Source of the DNA: Bacillota bacterium
GTDB lineage: Bacteria; Bacillota_E; JAJZYS01; JAJYTV01
Length of the DNA stretch: 64,000 nt
NCBI GenBank assembly: GCA_021845645.1
Contig: JAJZVM010000005.1
Span: 62,001-126,000, forward strand
Reading direction: 5' to 3'
The notes under the pieces were generated by a model. It was not told where the DNA came from. It did no database searches and saw only the letters and a list, made by a program, of their open reading frames with translations. A program made the position numbers and the translations under genes. Below are positions 1 through 8,464 of this stretch, one piece after another (the stretch's first letter is position 1; each line of letters opens with the position of its first letter).

Positions 1-150
1 TACGAGGGCATCGCTTTGCGCCCCACGTCCGGGCCTCAGTTGCCGATGCGTCACATCTATGCTGCGGTGCGGGCCGGGGCCGAGAAGTCTCCAGTGCTCA
101 CGCCGGTTCTCGATCTGCTCCGAGAGGCCGCCGCGTTGCATGCGGGCTGA
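1..150 (+). CDS. LysR-type transcriptional regulator, C-terminal end (partial)
   Basis: The first 49 codons of the window are open on the plus strand and end in TGA; the 5' end lies outside. The peptide reads like the end of a LysR effector-binding domain: an RPTSGPQLPMRHIYAAVRAG segment (the last beta strand and turn) followed by a proline-rich LTPVLDLLREAA helix. No DNA-binding domain is visible, so the family call rests on this short tail. What it regulates cannot be said; the next gene is about 380 bases downstream. Confidence 0.5.
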   Translation, partial: YEGIALRPTSGPQLPMRHIYAAVRAGAEKSPVLTPVLDLLREAAALHAG

Positions 151-528
151 AACCGGATGCAAAGACTCGCCGAACACAGGGCCTGCTGACCGACGAATGC
201 ATCACAAGACCCAGACATCTGAGGGCTGCCCTTCGGGAGAGCGTTCCTTCCATGCCCGCGATTCCTGCGACAACCTGCCCTGCTCGTTCCGGTCACGACC
301 CCGTTCGGAGTGGAGGCACCTTGGACCAATCCCTCCGCAGACACCCACGGCGGCAGGCGGGCCAACCACAGAAGGCCACTCCCCGACTACCCCATAGCAT
401 CCTGGCGCCAGGCCGTCGTCCGAGTGTTGCCACGACATCTATAATGGTTGGCGCACTCCACAAACAGTTGGTGCCCTGCGCGCGCGCAGCGGCGCTGTTC
501 GTCGTCTGCGCCGCAGGGGGTGGCGAAG
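151..528. other. Intergenic region before the first MFS gene
   Basis: No convincing gene. Open frames here have no ribosome site and no family resemblance. A perfect TATAAT lies at 440-445 but has no matching -35 box at 16-18 bp, so it is only a weak promoter candidate for the MFS gene at 529. Small GC-rich hairpins are present, none followed by a T-run. Confidence 0.4.
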
Positions 529-1806
529 GTGAAGCGCTGGATCGCGGCGCAGGTCCCGCGATCTCTGTCCGATGTGCCGTTCCGCCGCTACTGGTTGGGC
601 CAGGGCCTCTCCTTGGTCGGCGACCAGATCCGCATGCTCGCCCTGCCCCTGACGGCGGTGCTGGTGCTGCATGCCGACGCGGTGGGAATGGCGCTGCTCA
701 GCGCTGTCGGCATGCTGCCTTGGTTGCTCTTCTCCGTGCACGCAGGTGCCTTCGTGGACCATCGCGGCAGGCGGCGCCAGACGATGCTGGCGGCAGATGC
801 GCTGCGGGCCCTGCTGCTTGTCCTGGTGCCGGTTGCCTTCCTGCTCAAGCTGATCAGCCTGCCGCTGCTGTTCTCCGCCTCGTTCCTCGTGGGCACCTGC
901 TCCGTGCTCTTCAGCGTCTCCGCAAGCACGCTCTTCGTCTCACTGGTGCCCAGCGATCGCTACGTCGAGGCGAGCTCGCTTCTGAGCGGGTCCCGGGCCG
1001 CGGCCTTCTTTGTGGGTCCGGGCATCGCCGGCTACCTGATCCAGCTATGCGGGGCGCCATTCGCCCTCTTGGCCGATGCGGTGTCGTTTGTCGCCTCGGC
1101 GGCTTCCCTCGCAGCCATCCGCCCGCAGGAGCCTCCTCCCGCCCTCCGGGCGCAGGGGGACGTCCTCGCCGGCCTCAGGTTCATCCGCTCGTCGCCGATC
1201 CTTCGTGCATCGCTCGGCGCCGCCGGCACGATCAGCCTGTTCCAGTCCTTCTTCGCCGCGCTCTACATCCTCTACGCCACCGTATCGCTGCATGTGACGC
1301 CGTTCGAATGGGGCATCATCCTCGGGCCGAGCTCCGTCGGCGCACTCCTCGCGAGCGGGCTCGCCGCGCGACTCAGCAGGCGGTTCGGTCTCGGTCGCAC
1401 GCTGCTGCTCGGCACGTTGCTCTACACGGTGCCGTACCTGCTCGTGCCGCTCGCCGGCGGGCCGCACGCCCTGGTCGTCGCCACGCTCTTCCTGGCCGAG
1501 TGCCTCGTCGGCGCTGGATCGATGATCCGCGAGATCGCGAGCGGCACCATCCAGGCGGTTGCGATCCCCGATGCCGTGCGCGCCCGTGCTTCGGCCGGTT
1601 TTGTCGGCGTGAGTTCCGGCATCCGTCCCGTCGGGGCACTGCTCGCCGGCGGTCTTGCCGCCTTCCTGGGCGTGCACTTCACCATCTGGGTCGCGACGGC
1701 GGGAGCGGCACTCGCGTTTCTCTGGCTGATCCCGCTCCCCCTCGCCAAGCTCCGTGCGGCGGCGGACTTCGCGAAGGCCGCTCCACCGGAGTCGGTCGGC
1801 GGCTGA
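529..1806 (+). CDS. MFS transporter, MefA/EntS-like (MFS_3) exporter
   Basis: A 425-residue major facilitator protein predicted to export small molecules across the cytoplasmic membrane. The N-terminus FRRYWLGQGLSLVGDQI and the following ALPL segment are typical of the MFS_3 group that includes macrolide and siderophore exporters, and about twelve hydrophobic segments can be counted. The GTG at 529 is chosen because AGGGGGTGG lies about 8 bases upstream; a GTG at 520 is too close to that site. It is followed after 170 bases by a second, divergent MFS gene and then by an AAC(3) gene, so a role in drug or metabolite efflux is a reasonable inference, but the substrate is unknown. Confidence 0.8.
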   Translation: MKRWIAAQVPRSLSDVPFRRYWLGQGLSLVGDQIRMLALPLTAVLVLHADAVGMALLSAVGMLPWLLFSVHAGAFVDHRGRRRQTMLAADALRALLLVLVPVAFLLKLISLPLLFSASFLVGTCSVLFSVSASTLFVSLVPSDRYVEASSLLSGSRAAAFFVGPGIAGYLIQLCGAPFALLADAVSFVASAASLAAIRPQEPPPALRAQGDVLAGLRFIRSSPILRASLGAAGTISLFQSFFAALYILYATVSLHVTPFEWGIILGPSSVGALLASGLAARLSRRFGLGRTLLLGTLLYTVPYLLVPLAGGPHALVVATLFLAECLVGAGSMIREIASGTIQAVAIPDAVRARASAGFVGVSSGIRPVGALLAGGLAAFLGVHFTIWVATAGAALAFLWLIPLPLAKLRAAADFAKAAPPESVGG

Positions 1807-1977
1807 CTGACGTGGCGTGCGGAGGGCGCCATGACCACGTGCGTGCAGGATCTCCCGGAACGGCGCGTGAATTCCGTACGTCCAGCATCCCTTGCGCCGG
1901 CCGCAGGTGCAGCGCCGGCCAAACCGCCGATCGCTGCAGTCCTGGGACATGCCGCAAGGTGCGCCTCGGGGGGAGAA

Positions 1978-3177
1978 ATGGCCAAGCACGACCGCCGGCA
2001 GCTCGCGCGCTTCTACCTCGGAACCTTCTGGCTGTACGGTGCCGACCAGTTCGTCCTGCTCGCGGCCCGCTGGGGAATGGTCGCCCTCGCCCGCTCCCCG
2101 ATCATGCTGGCGCTCGTCGTCATCCTGCATGCGCTGCCTCAGGTGGCCGTAGGGGTGCTCGGCCCGGAACGCGCCGGCGGCCGCCGCCTGACGTCCATCA
2201 CGCTCCAGGGCGGCGCCGCCCTGGCCGTGGCGTGGCTCGCAGGACTCGCCGGTGGCGGTGCACTCATGGCGGCGCTGCTGGCCGCAGCCCTCTTTGCGGG
2301 CTTTACAAGCGCCGTGGCCGTGCCACTGGGTCAGGCGTCCCTGATGCAGTTCCTGCCCGTTGCGGAGCGGGTGCGCGGCTCGCGCGGCTACGAGGTGGCA
2401 TCGCGCATTCCCATGCTCGCCGCGCCGATCGTCGGCGGCGCCCTCATCGTCCTCGTCGGCGTACGCCAGCTGGTGGTATGGGCAGCGGTGCTGCTGCTGC
2501 TCGCCGCATGGGCCTACAGGCGCTGGCCCGAAGCGCGGACGCCGCGGGCGCAGGGCCTCTTGCTGCGGCGAAGCCTCACGGCGGTGCGCCGCGACAGGTG
2601 GCTCTTGACGGCACTCTTGGTGCGTGGCGTCCAGAACCTGTTCTGGCCGGCCTTCACGCTCGGGCTGCCCTTGCTGGTCGCGGACCGCCTGCACGGCGGA
2701 GCGCTCGCCTATGGCCTCCTCCTGTCCTCCTACGGCGTCGCCACGCTGCTGACGGCAGGCCTCTCAGGGCGCCTGCAGCTCGCCCACCTGCGCTGGCTCT
2801 ACTACCTCTCGTGGGTTACGACGGGGTTCGGCTTCGTCCTGCTCGCCATGGCGGGCACCATGCCACTCGCCGTGCTCGGCGCCGCTCTCACCGGCATCGG
2901 CTCGCCGTTCGTGCACATGGCGCTCGACACCCATATCGGCACGAACGTCGACGCGCAGCTGCAGTCTGCCCTGTTCGGCCTGCAGCGGCTCGTCATGTCG
3001 GTACTCTCCCTGGTGGGCGCCTACGCCGTCGGCTGGTGGCTCACCCGCACAGCGCCGGCGCATGCCCTGGCCACTTCGGGCGCGGCGCTGGCCGCGGTTG
3101 GGGTGGCAGGCGCCTCGCTCGCCCTGCTGCAGGGGCGGACCCTGGTGCGCGACACGGCGCGCCGCGCCTCGCCGTGA
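1978..3177 (+). CDS. MFS transporter, divergent MFS_3-like
   Basis: A 399-residue polytopic membrane protein with the same general plan as its upstream neighbour (ARFYLGTFWLYGADQF start, about twelve hydrophobic segments, MFS repeat halves). The loop between the second and third helices keeps only a worn motif A (GVLGPERAGGRR). The ATG at 1978 is preceded by GGGGGGAG; the frame stays open upstream to 1831, but that extension is not membrane-like and has no ribosome site. It lies in tandem with the MFS gene at 529, possibly an old duplication or a two-part exporter. Substrate unknown. Confidence 0.7.
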   Translation: MAKHDRRQLARFYLGTFWLYGADQFVLLAARWGMVALARSPIMLALVVILHALPQVAVGVLGPERAGGRRLTSITLQGGAALAVAWLAGLAGGGALMAALLAAALFAGFTSAVAVPLGQASLMQFLPVAERVRGSRGYEVASRIPMLAAPIVGGALIVLVGVRQLVVWAAVLLLLAAWAYRRWPEARTPRAQGLLLRRSLTAVRRDRWLLTALLVRGVQNLFWPAFTLGLPLLVADRLHGGALAYGLLLSSYGVATLLTAGLSGRLQLAHLRWLYYLSWVTTGFGFVLLAMAGTMPLAVLGAALTGIGSPFVHMALDTHIGTNVDAQLQSALFGLQRLVMSVLSLVGAYAVGWWLTRTAPAHALATSGAALAAVGVAGASLALLQGRTLVRDTARRASP

Positions 3178-3244
3178 GCCGCCTGACCGCGCCGACGAGC
3201 CTTCCCGCGCCGGCCACACCGTCGCCAAGTGAAAGGAGCAGCCG

Positions 3245-4081
3245 ATGACCGAACAGCGCCTCATTGCGAAGACGCCCGAGCCGCGTACAAGACAGAGCCT
3301 CGCACGAGACCTTCTGCGCCTGGGCCTAGGGCGCGGCGACCTCGTCCTCCTGCATTCCTCGCTGAGGAGCCTCGGCTGGGTCGTCGGCGGCGCTCCCGCC
3401 GTCGTCCTGGCCCTGCTCGACGCGCTCGGCCCGGCCGGCACGCTCGTCGTGCCGACGCAGACCGGCGACAACTCGGATCCTAAGGACTGGAGCCGACCTC
3501 CGGTGCCCGAGACTTGGTGGCCGCTGATCCGCGCCGCAATGCCTGCCTATGATCCCGCCATCACGCCGACGCGCGGCATGGGCCGCATCCCCGAGGCCGT
3601 GCGCACCTGGCCCGGCGCCCGCCGCAGCGCCCACCCGCAGGTGTCGTTCGCGGCGTTGGGGCCGCTGGCCGCGGAACTGACGGCGAGCCATCCCCTGGAT
3701 GACGGCCTGGGCGAGCAGTCTCCGCTCGGCCTCCTCTATCGCCTCGAGGCGAAGGTACTGCTGCTGGGCGTCGGGTACGACAGCGCGACCGCCATCCATC
3801 TCGCGGAATACCGCCAGACCGGCATGCCTCGCGGTACCTTCGGAGCGGCCGCCACGCTCGAAGGCGAGCGACGCTGGATCACCTGCAGCGACGTCGACCA
3901 CCTCGACTCGGACGAGCTCTTTCCGGCTCTCGGCAAGGCCTACGAGCAGCAGCACCTTGTCCTGAGAGGCAAGGTCGGGTCCGCCGCGGCGCGCCTCCTG
4001 CCGATGCGGGATCTGGTGGACTTCGCGGTGCCCTGGATCGCCCGCCACCTCGCATCCCAGGCGTCCGCCGGCGGCACGTAG
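3245..4081 (+). CDS. AAC(3)-family aminoglycoside N-acetyltransferase
   Basis: A 278-residue protein of the Antibiotic_NAT family, which transfers acetyl from acetyl-CoA to the 3-amino group of 2-deoxystreptamine aminoglycosides; some Bacillota members (YokD type) have other or unknown substrates. Visible hallmarks are LVLLHSSLRSLGWVVGG near residue 33, LGPAGTLVVPTQTG near 60, the SAHPQVSFAALGP segment near 127, and LLLGVGYDSATAIHLAEY near 175. AAAGGAG sits 6 bases before the ATG, and a strong hairpin follows the gene. The family is clear; whether it gives resistance cannot be read from sequence. Confidence 0.88.
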   Translation: MTEQRLIAKTPEPRTRQSLARDLLRLGLGRGDLVLLHSSLRSLGWVVGGAPAVVLALLDALGPAGTLVVPTQTGDNSDPKDWSRPPVPETWWPLIRAAMPAYDPAITPTRGMGRIPEAVRTWPGARRSAHPQVSFAALGPLAAELTASHPLDDGLGEQSPLGLLYRLEAKVLLLGVGYDSATAIHLAEYRQTGMPRGTFGAAATLEGERRWITCSDVDHLDSDELFPALGKAYEQQHLVLRGKVGSAAARLLPMRDLVDFAVPWIARHLASQASAGGT

Positions 4082-4114
4082 GCGGCACCTCCCCCGACCC
4101 CCTGCCCTGCAGCC

Positions 4115-4144
4115 GAAGCGCCCGGCGGACGGGCCGGGCGCTTC
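4115..4144. terminator. Bidirectional hairpin terminator between aac(3)-like gene and dmpA
   Basis: A perfect 11-bp inverted repeat, GAAGCGCCCGG (4115-4125) and its complement (4134-4144), with an 8-base loop, sits between two convergent genes. The T-run is weak, as is common in GC-rich genomes. Confidence 0.75.
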
Positions 4145-4174
4145 GCGTTGCCTCCGCCATCCGGCCGGAGCAGT

Positions 4175-5260
4175 TCAGCCAGACAGTGGACCATAGCTTC
4201 GCATCACCCGCAGCAGCGTCTCCCCGTCGAGAGCCGGCACCTCTCTTCCCGCCGGGCGCACGGCCGTCATCGCCTCGCCGGCCAGGAGGGCGTTCAGCAC
4301 CGCCTCCTCGACGGCCTGGCAGACCGCTTCGTAGACGGGGTCGAAGCGCTCGTCGTTCAATGCGGCGAACTGCAGCACGTCCTCCCCGGACCGCGGCAGG
4401 GGCGAGGGGTTCGCGGTCGAGAAGGCGAGGAAGAGGTCGCCCGAACTGTTGCCGCCCGAGCTGCCCGTGCGGGCGATGCCCAGGGCCGCGCGCCTTGCGA
4501 CGCGCCCGAGCTGATGCGGCAGCATCGGCAGGTCGGTCGCCACCACGCCGATCACGGAGCCCATCTCGGGCTCCGCTCCACCCGGCGCCAGCAGCCTGCC
4601 CACCGGCACGCCGCAGACGGTGAGGAGGTCCGGGCGTCCGAAGTTCGCCTGGACGAACGCCCCGACGACCCCCTCGACACCACCGGTGCGCACCCGGCGC
4701 GAGGACGTGCCCGACCCGCCCTTGTAGCCATAGCAGATCATGCCTGTGCCGCCCCCGACGCTGCCCTCCGCCACCCTGCCGCCGCGCGCCGCAGCGATGG
4801 CCGAGAGCGCGTCCTCCTCGGTCACGCGCTGGCCGAGCACGTCGCTCAGCACGCCGTCGTAGGTCTCGGCGACCACCGGCAGGGCCCAGAGGTGATCGGA
4901 GGTGAAGGCGCCACGGTAGGTGTCGATCATGTAGCGCACCGCGGCGTGGTGCACGATCCCGACAGAGTGGGTGTTCGTGAGGCAGACGGGGCCAACGAAG
5001 TAGCCGCCGTCCTTCACCCAGTGCAGGCCGGTCATCTCGCCGTTGCCGTTCAGGGCGAAGCTGCCGGCCCAGGCCGGGCGGAGCGGCCCGCCCTTGCCGA
5101 AGGGCAGGATCGCCGTGACGCCGGTGCGTACGGCCGGCTGCTCTTCCTCGCGGCGGATGGTGCGGTACCCCACCTCGACCCCCGGCACATCAGTGATGGC
5201 GTTGTGGGGTCCCGGCTCGCCCTGCAGCGGCAGCCCGAGTTCGCGCGCGCGCGGCTTCAT
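4175..5260 (-). CDS. P1-family (DmpA-like) aminopeptidase
   Basis: A 361-residue N-terminal-nucleophile hydrolase of peptidase family S58 (DmpA/BapA), whose members self-cleave in front of a serine and remove N-terminal residues from small peptides or beta-peptides. The conserved core is present: NAITDVPGVEVGY near 20, GSVGGGTGM near 167, and the autocleavage and nucleophile segment TGSSGGNSSGDLFLAFST near 265-282. The ATG at 5260 overlaps the rdgB stop (ATGA), with GGAGGAGG upstream, so it is the last gene of an rph-rdgB-dmpA operon. Physiological substrate unknown. Confidence 0.88.
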   Translation of the reverse strand: MKPRARELGLPLQGEPGPHNAITDVPGVEVGYRTIRREEEQPAVRTGVTAILPFGKGGPLRPAWAGSFALNGNGEMTGLHWVKDGGYFVGPVCLTNTHSVGIVHHAAVRYMIDTYRGAFTSDHLWALPVVAETYDGVLSDVLGQRVTEEDALSAIAAARGGRVAEGSVGGGTGMICYGYKGGSGTSSRRVRTGGVEGVVGAFVQANFGRPDLLTVCGVPVGRLLAPGGAEPEMGSVIGVVATDLPMLPHQLGRVARRAALGIARTGSSGGNSSGDLFLAFSTANPSPLPRSGEDVLQFAALNDERFDPVYEAVCQAVEEAVLNALLAGEAMTAVRPAGREVPALDGETLLRVMRSYGPLSG

Positions 5261-5856
5261 CGGTCCTCCTCCGCCTCGGCGCCCCCCTGCGCCAGAAGCG
5301 CGCAGAGCGCCCGCATCGCCTTGCCGCGATGCGAATGGCGGGACTTCTCCTCGGATCTCAGCTCCGCCGCAGTCCGGCCGAGCTCCGGCACCAAGAAGAG
5401 CGGGTCGTAGCCGAAGCCCCCGATGCCCCGCGGCGCCGTCAGGATCTCGCCGTCCCATGTCCCCATCGCGCTCCACTCGCGCGGCCCGTCGCACAGCACG
5501 AGGGCCGCGCGGTAGCGCGCCGTCCGCTGTGCCTTGCCGGCGAGCCGCTCCAGCAGGAGCAGGTTATTGCGGGCGTCCGTCGCGCCAGGGCCGGAGAACC
5601 GGGCGCTGTAGATGCCGGGAAGGCCTTGCAGCGCGTCCACCTCGATGCCCGAGTCGTCGGCCAAGACGGGCATGCCCGTCGCCTCGTGGCCGTGCCGGGC
5701 CTTGAGGCGCGCGTTCTCGAGATAGCTCAGGCCGGTCTCCTCGGGCATCTCCAACCCGTCCGGCAGGGGCAGGATGCGGATGCCGTACGGCCTTGCGATC
5801 TCGGCCATCTCGCGGAGCTTGCCCTGATTGCGCGTCGCGAGCACGACGTCACGCAT
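5257..5856 (-). CDS. rdgB: RdgB/HAM1 non-canonical purine NTP pyrophosphatase
   Basis: A 199-residue cytosolic enzyme that hydrolyses dITP, XTP and ITP to monophosphates and keeps deaminated purines out of nucleic acids. Family signatures are in order: LATRNQGKLREM at the N-terminus, SYLENARLKA, VLADDSGIEVDALQGLPG, GIGGFGYDPLF and the SHRGKAMRAL tail. Its length is normal. The gene overlaps rph by 8 bases upstream and dmpA by 4 bases downstream, so the three should be translated from one message. rph-rdgB pairing is common in Bacillota. Confidence 0.95.
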   Translation of the reverse strand: MRDVVLATRNQGKLREMAEIARPYGIRILPLPDGLEMPEETGLSYLENARLKARHGHEATGMPVLADDSGIEVDALQGLPGIYSARFSGPGATDARNNLLLLERLAGKAQRTARYRAALVLCDGPREWSAMGTWDGEILTAPRGIGGFGYDPLFLVPELGRTAAELRSEEKSRHSHRGKAMRALCALLAQGGAEAEEDR

Positions 5857-6589
5857 GGCGCAGCACCCGCGTGAGCCGCTCGCCCAGCACCTCGGCCTGC
5901 CGCGCGAGGAGGTGGCTCGTGCCCTCGCGGGCCAGCGCGAGCAGCAGGTCGAACTGGGAAGGCTGCAGGGGTGCAGCCTCGGCCGTCGCCTGCAGTTCGA
6001 CGAAGCTCCCCTCCGAGGTGAGGACGAAGTTCGCATCCACCTCGGCCTGCGCGTCCTCCTGGTAGCAGAGGTCCAGGACCGCTTCACCGCCGACGATGCC
6101 GGCGGAGACGGCCGCGATCTGGCGCACGAGAGGCCTTCCGACCGTGCGGTCCAGGTCCTGCAGCCAGCAGAGCGCGTCGACGAGCGCCACCATCGCGCCG
6201 GTGATCGACGCGGTGCGCGTGCCGCCGTCGGCCTGCAGCACGTCGCAGTCGACCCATAGCGTGCGGTCGCCGATCGCCTTGAGATCGAGCGCCTGGCGCA
6301 AGGATCGCCCGATGAGCCGCTGGATCTCGTGCGAGCGGCCGCTCGGGTGGCCGCGCGTCACCTCGCGCGCCGTCCGCTGCGCCGTGGCGCGGGGCAGCAT
6401 GGCGTATTCGGCCGTCAGCCAGCCGCCCATGCCGCGCCGCCAGGGCGGCACCTTGTCCTCCACCGTCACCGTGCAGACGACGCGCGTCTGCCCCACGGTG
6501 ATGAGACACGATCCCTCCGCCTGCGGCAGGAAGCCGCGCTCCATCTCGACCCGCCGCATCTCGCCGCTCCTGCGTCCGTCCGGTCGCAA
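5849..6589 (-). CDS. rph: Ribonuclease PH
   Basis: A 246-residue phosphorolytic 3'-5' exoribonuclease that trims tRNA 3' ends. Conserved blocks are GSCLITVGQTRVVCTVTVE, the GWLTAEYAMLPRAT segment, the EIQRLIGRSLRQALDL helix and VDCDVLQADGGTRTASITGA. The start is the TTG at 6589, because only this start includes the conserved RPDGR motif; the next internal ATG would delete it. The upstream ribosome site (AAGGGCGG) is modest. First gene of the rph-rdgB-dmpA unit. Confidence 0.93.
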   Translation of the reverse strand: MRPDGRRSGEMRRVEMERGFLPQAEGSCLITVGQTRVVCTVTVEDKVPPWRRGMGGWLTAEYAMLPRATAQRTAREVTRGHPSGRSHEIQRLIGRSLRQALDLKAIGDRTLWVDCDVLQADGGTRTASITGAMVALVDALCWLQDLDRTVGRPLVRQIAAVSAGIVGGEAVLDLCYQEDAQAEVDANFVLTSEGSFVELQATAEAAPLQPSQFDLLLALAREGTSHLLARQAEVLGERLTRVLRHA

Positions 6590-6634
6590 AAGGATTCCGC
6601 CCTTCCCGCGTGCTGGTCCTAAGTGTAGCGCAAG

Positions 6635-6667
6635 AAGGCCCCCGGCGCCGACGGCGCCGGGGGCCTT
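6635..6667 (-). terminator. Terminator of the NCS1 permease gene
   Basis: A 15-bp perfect stem (AAGGCCCCCGGCGCC at 6635-6649 with its complement at 6653-6667) and a 3-base loop lie 12 bases beyond the permease stop and upstream of rph. Confidence 0.8.
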
Positions 6668-6678
6668 GGGAGGTCGCG

Positions 6679-8049
6679 TCAGGCGGCCTTCGCCTGTACG
6701 GAGGGCTTCGCAGCCAGGTAGTATACGATCGCCGTCACGATGAAGCTCACGAAGTAGGTGATGTCGCCGAACTGCGGGTAGTGGGTCGGGAACCAGCCGA
6801 CGTAGAGCGGGTACTGGTTCATGAAGGGCACCGACACGAGGATGCCGACCAGGAAGGCCCAGGTGCCTGCGGCGAACGGCTTCTTGCGATTGTAGAACTC
6901 GCCGGTCTCAAAGTGGCCGCGCGCCTTGAAGAGGTAGTCCACGACGACCACCGCGAGCCACGGCGCGACCCAGTAGCCCAGCAGGAAGAGGAAGCTCTGG
7001 TAGTGCGCCCAGTAGCCGTGCTGGCCGCCGTACCAGCTGACGATCGTGCCGAGGATGCCGACGATCACCGCACCGAGCCAGCGGTGCATCGGGATGTCGA
7101 TGACGAGGGAGGAGAGCGCGCCGGAGTAGATGTTAAGGACGTTCGCAGTGATCGTCCCGAGCACGACGGCGATCATCGTCACGACACCGAGGGAGTGCGG
7201 CAGGAGGTTCGTCACGAGGTCGGTCGGCACTGCGATGCCCTTCAGCGTGGCGAGCGCCGCGCCGAGGATCTCGAGCCAGAACGCCGAGATCAGGAGCGAC
7301 CAGAACGCGTTGCCGAACACGGCCCGCACCGACGTCTTCTCGGGCAGATAGCGCGTGTAGTCGGAGGCGAACGCCATCCAGCCGAGGCAGTAGGAGAAGG
7401 TGATGGCGAGCGTGAGCATGAAGGCGCCGGACGGGCCGCCGACGTAGTCCGCGAGCTTGAGGTTGGTGGGCGCGCCCAGGTGGCCGTGCGCGAAGCCGTA
7501 GAACGAGACGATCAGGAAGACGACCGTCAGGACGATGGCCAGCCAGCGTTCGAGCGTGTGGATCAGGTTGTAGCCGTAGACGGCGATGACGACCTGGATG
7601 ACGACCATGATGGCGAGCCCGAGGGCGAACGACATGTGGAAGAGCCACTGCAGGGCGAAGACGCCGAGCACCGTGTTGACGGCGAACCAGGAGAAGCCGG
7701 CGAAGAAGTTCAGGACCCCTGGCAGGAAGTTGCCATAGTAGCCGAACGCCTTGCGCGACTGGATGAGCTGCGGCACGCCGTACTTCGGGCCGAAGGTGCT
7801 GAGGAGGCCGAGCGCCAGGGCGCCGAGCAGGTTGCCGATCAGCATCGCGAGCGCGGCCTGCCAGAAGCTGAGGCCGAACACGCCGGTTGCGAGGGCTCCC
7901 GTCACTAGCGTCGCGAACTCGACATTCGCTCCGAACCAGAGGGTGAAGATGGTGAAAGGCTTGCCATGCCGTTCGTGCGGACCGATCGGTTCGATACCCT
8001 TCGGCTCGACCTTGAGCACCTGGTTTTGGTAATCGTACTCAGCGCCCAC
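6679..8049 (-). CDS. NCS1-family nucleobase (purine/cytosine-type) permease
   Basis: A 456-residue polytopic transporter of the nucleobase:cation symporter-1 family (CodB and PurP relatives). The N-terminus HGKPFTIFTLWFGANVEFA and the following TGALATGVFGLSFW segment are the family's first helix, about twelve hydrophobic helices follow, and ASDYTRYLPE is seen in the middle loop. The start is a GTG at 8049 with GGAGGGG upstream. The gene has its own promoter candidate and terminator, so it is probably monocistronic. The substrate could be cytosine, another pyrimidine, a purine, allantoin or thiamine precursors. Confidence 0.85.
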   Translation of the reverse strand: MGAEYDYQNQVLKVEPKGIEPIGPHERHGKPFTIFTLWFGANVEFATLVTGALATGVFGLSFWQAALAMLIGNLLGALALGLLSTFGPKYGVPQLIQSRKAFGYYGNFLPGVLNFFAGFSWFAVNTVLGVFALQWLFHMSFALGLAIMVVIQVVIAVYGYNLIHTLERWLAIVLTVVFLIVSFYGFAHGHLGAPTNLKLADYVGGPSGAFMLTLAITFSYCLGWMAFASDYTRYLPEKTSVRAVFGNAFWSLLISAFWLEILGAALATLKGIAVPTDLVTNLLPHSLGVVTMIAVVLGTITANVLNIYSGALSSLVIDIPMHRWLGAVIVGILGTIVSWYGGQHGYWAHYQSFLFLLGYWVAPWLAVVVVDYLFKARGHFETGEFYNRKKPFAAGTWAFLVGILVSVPFMNQYPLYVGWFPTHYPQFGDITYFVSFIVTAIVYYLAAKPSVQAKAA

Positions 8050-8081
8050 GCGACCCCTCCGTTTCCGAACATTCTACGCGC

Positions 8082-8110
8082 AGTATGCCATAAGGTTCGG
8101 TATTTGTCAC
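8082..8110 (-). promoter_or_regulatory. Promoter of the NCS1 permease gene with flanking inverted repeat
   Basis: On the minus strand GTGACA (8105-8110) and CATACT (8082-8087) are separated by exactly 17 bases. The -35 box overlaps the end of the upstream gene. Inverted arms GTTCGG (8095-8100) and CCGAAC (8065-8070) bracket the -10 and start region and could be a repressor site. Confidence 0.5.
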
Positions 8111-8430
8111 CTGGGCGCGAAAAAAACGGCACGCCCCGCGGCCTGCTTCAGCTCCCTTTGGATGTCCTGCCACGGGATGTCGCCCGCAAAACGTACCTTG
8201 TCGTCGAAGAGCACGAGCGGCAGTTCGAACTCGCCCTGGCGGACCCGCGCTGCGAGATCCGGGTCCTGGCCGTCCTCAAGATTGCGGTAGCTGACCCTGG
8301 CCTGCCCACGAAAGCGCAGCTCGACGAAGCCCTGAACCATCTCGGCCTGCTCGAAGAACGTCATGGCGCTGGGACAGGCGCCGTACGCGAACTCCTCGCC
8401 GTTCGTGCCGATGATCGCCACATCGATCAT
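8107..8430 (-). CDS. YuzD-like (DUF1462) thioredoxin-fold protein
   Basis: A 107-residue soluble protein. Its outline resembles the YuzD/DUF1462 family: an early cysteine (YGACPSAMTFFEQAE), a middle VSYRNLEDGQD, and the ELPLVLFDDKVRFAGDI strand-turn-strand that mimics the cis-Pro region of thioredoxin folds. It has a single N-terminal cysteine rather than a CXXC pair, so a disulfide reductase role is doubtful. The ATG at 8430 has GGGGGAG 6 bases upstream; a longer frame upstream runs into the tmRNA gene and is rejected. Function unknown. Confidence 0.6.
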   Translation of the reverse strand: MIDVAIIGTNGEEFAYGACPSAMTFFEQAEMVQGFVELRFRGQARVSYRNLEDGQDPDLAARVRQGEFELPLVLFDDKVRFAGDIPWQDIQRELKQAAGRAVFFAPR

Positions 8431-8464
8431 GACCGGCTCCCCCTTAGGCGCGCGAAACCAATTC

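Noticed and set aside
290..420. Possible T-box or attenuator before the first MFS gene
   Set aside because: A GGAGTGGAGGCACC stretch recalls the T-box core, but there is no specifier loop, no conserved antiterminator sequence and no T-run.
252..3248. A 998-codon open frame across both MFS genes
   Set aside because: It is Arg/Pro/Ala-rich with no family motif, and the other frames encode two clear membrane proteins. It is a GC-rich shadow frame.
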